Below, piece by piece: positions 63,131-64,000 of a DNA stretch of 64,000 nucleotides; the stretch's first letter is position 1, and each line of letters begins with the position of its first letter. The stretch is from Phytophthora colocasiae (taxonomy: Eukaryota; Oomycota; Peronosporomycetes; Peronosporales; Peronosporaceae). Position numbers and translations under genes: made by a program. The stretch covers positions 2,790,001-2,854,000 of the forward strand of contig JAGKQI010000091.1 in the NCBI GenBank assembly GCA_018806915.1, given 5' to 3'. A model generated the notes under the pieces. That model worked only from the letters and a program-made list of their open reading frames with translations. It had not been told where the DNA came from and ran no database searches.

Positions 63131-63502
63131 GCATTTGTTGTATTGATTTCAGTAAAGCTGACTATAGCAATCTTATTGATAGCAACATCTGTCTTTGAGA
63201 AGCACGGCTTTGGCCATCGTTTGCCTGACTTTGCAATTCTTCGTCTATTTTTTGGCGCAGTCATGTGTTGACTTTACCTCAAAACATACACTTTCCAGTA
63301 TATCGCTTTGATCTACCATCTTGATATCATGGAGATACATGATTAGCGCGGGGACTCCTATCTAGGATTAGGTTTCGGTCACGTCTATCCAACATACAAG
63401 ATATCAAAAATACCTACTATTTGTATTGTAACCCTTCCCCGGACATACACCTTTGGTTTGACCGATGGGGGCGCTGAAAGGGCCTCGCGTTCAAGGGGTT
63501 AA

Positions 63503-63635
63503 GTCGAGGAATGATGGATAATTTGGCGACATATTTGTAGTCTGTTAGAAAGGTTCCAATATACTATTAAAAAGAATGTATTTCTTGGAACTGTGGTAAA
63601 AATAACAGTGACAAAATATACTTTTTCAGCAAACG
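63503..63635. promoter_or_regulatory. Upstream region of membrane gene, cut from rhomboid promoter
   Basis: Joined to the rhomboid side by removing the element, the two start codons would be only about 148 bases apart, so this was probably one short divergent promoter. CTTTTTCAG at 63621-63629 also looks like a splice acceptor, so a 5' UTR intron is possible. Confidence 0.45.
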
Positions 63636-64000
63636 ATGGGGTTGCCAATTGGTTCTGTTTCTTCAGCAGAGTATTTGAAGCTTTCGGTTTACAGCTACTC
63701 GTTCTGGTGGTTAGCCATTTTGGCTGTTCATTCGCTGTCGTGCGCTTACAATGCGTGCTTTGCCAAGTTTTACTGGGACTTTGATGCGACTTTCTTGAGT
63801 TATTCACTGGAGAACTACTCGATTGGAATGCCTCGCGAAAATTTCCAAACTATTGCTTATGCTCATGTAATTTTAGCTTCGATTCACGGACTGTATGTCT
63901 TACACATGGTTGTGAAATTGATTCAGCGGTGTTTGGTGTCTTTGAGCCAGTTTACCAGATTCGGTAGTAAAATGACTGAACAACGTCCAGCTTCCATGCA
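63636..64000 (+). CDS. Multi-pass membrane protein, N-terminal part only
   Basis: The frame opens at ATG 63636 and runs past the window end (at least 121 residues). An in-frame stop lies at 63609, so this ATG is the first available. Two hydrophobic helices are visible (FWWLAILAVHSLSCAYNACF and TIAYAHVILASIHGLYVLHM), separated by an aromatic-rich stretch (FYWDFDATFLSYSLENY). I do not recognise the family. Upstream lies the decayed piggyBac element, beyond which the divergent rhomboid gene begins. Confidence 0.6.
   Translation, partial: MGLPIGSVSSAEYLKLSVYSYSFWWLAILAVHSLSCAYNACFAKFYWDFDATFLSYSLENYSIGMPRENFQTIAYAHVILASIHGLYVLHMVVKLIQRCLVSLSQFTRFGSKMTEQRPASM

Larger units (their letters stand above)
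59563..63498 (+). mobile_element. Decayed piggyBac-type element
   Basis: 3936 bp with perfect 15-bp terminal inverted repeats (CCCCTTGAACGCGAG at 59563-59577, complement at 63484-63498) and TTAA on both sides (59559-59562, 63499-63502). It carries a transposase relic related to the intact one at 27622-30429. The termini and target sites are perfect, but the gene is broken in several places. Confidence 0.88.

Noticed and set aside
1..64000. tRNA or rRNA genes
   Set aside because: No cloverleaf-like or rRNA-like sequence was noticed by eye; a covariance-model scan would be needed to exclude short RNAs.

Overview
The window reads as an oomycete nuclear genome, most like Phytophthora. The signs are short GT-AG introns (about 56-85 nt), oomycete core-promoter initiators of the GCTCATT type just upstream of several start codons, a START plus FYVE-like gene family, and a chromodomain Ty3/Gypsy element with an extra RNase H. 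The species cannot be fixed from the sequence alone.

Positions 156-26866 are one block of retrotransposon DNA. I read it as two elements of one roughly 13.4 kb Ty3/Gypsy family, one nested in the other. The outer copy (160-26862, flanked by TAGA repeats) is split inside pol by the inner copy (8812-22120, flanked by GGAT repeats). The four LTRs (1.8-2.3 kb) run TGTGGTG...CACCACA and are filled with GGATCC-based satellite arrays. The element encodes Gag with CCHC knuckles and a Pol with protease, RT, a decayed RNase H, a second classical RNase H, integrase and chromodomain. A GTTAAAC slippery heptamer at the gag stop, followed by a perfect 9-bp stem, indicates -1 frameshifting into pol. Both copies are damaged: single-base indels, one nonsense codon, and an integrase deletion in the inner copy.

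Positions 27284-30696 hold an apparently complete piggyBac-type element: TTAA target repeats, 14-bp inverted termini, subterminal palindromes, and a two-exon 907-residue transposase with the three catalytic Asp contexts. A decayed relative (59563-63498, TTAA, 15-bp termini) sits between the divergent starts of a rhomboid protease gene and a membrane-protein gene.

The host-gene part (30.7-59.5 kb and the last 365 bp) is dense. It holds a secreted bacterial-type solute-binding protein, an RNI-like LRR protein, a TOG/CLASP-N protein with a C-terminal membrane segment and coiled coil, a full ABCB transporter, a divergent pair of P450s, three tandem START/FYVE-like genes (one frameshifted, one with a 259-bp MITE upstream), a CaMK-type kinase, a nine-exon DHHC palmitoyltransferase with an inferred 5-nt micro-exon, proteasome subunit alpha-2, a rhomboid protease with a mitochondrial-type leader, and the start of a membrane protein. 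No operon-like logic links them. The clearest relationships are the divergent promoters (P450 pair; DHHC with proteasome; rhomboid with the membrane gene) and the local tandem duplication of the START/FYVE genes. All family calls come from reading motifs by eye; no database search was run.
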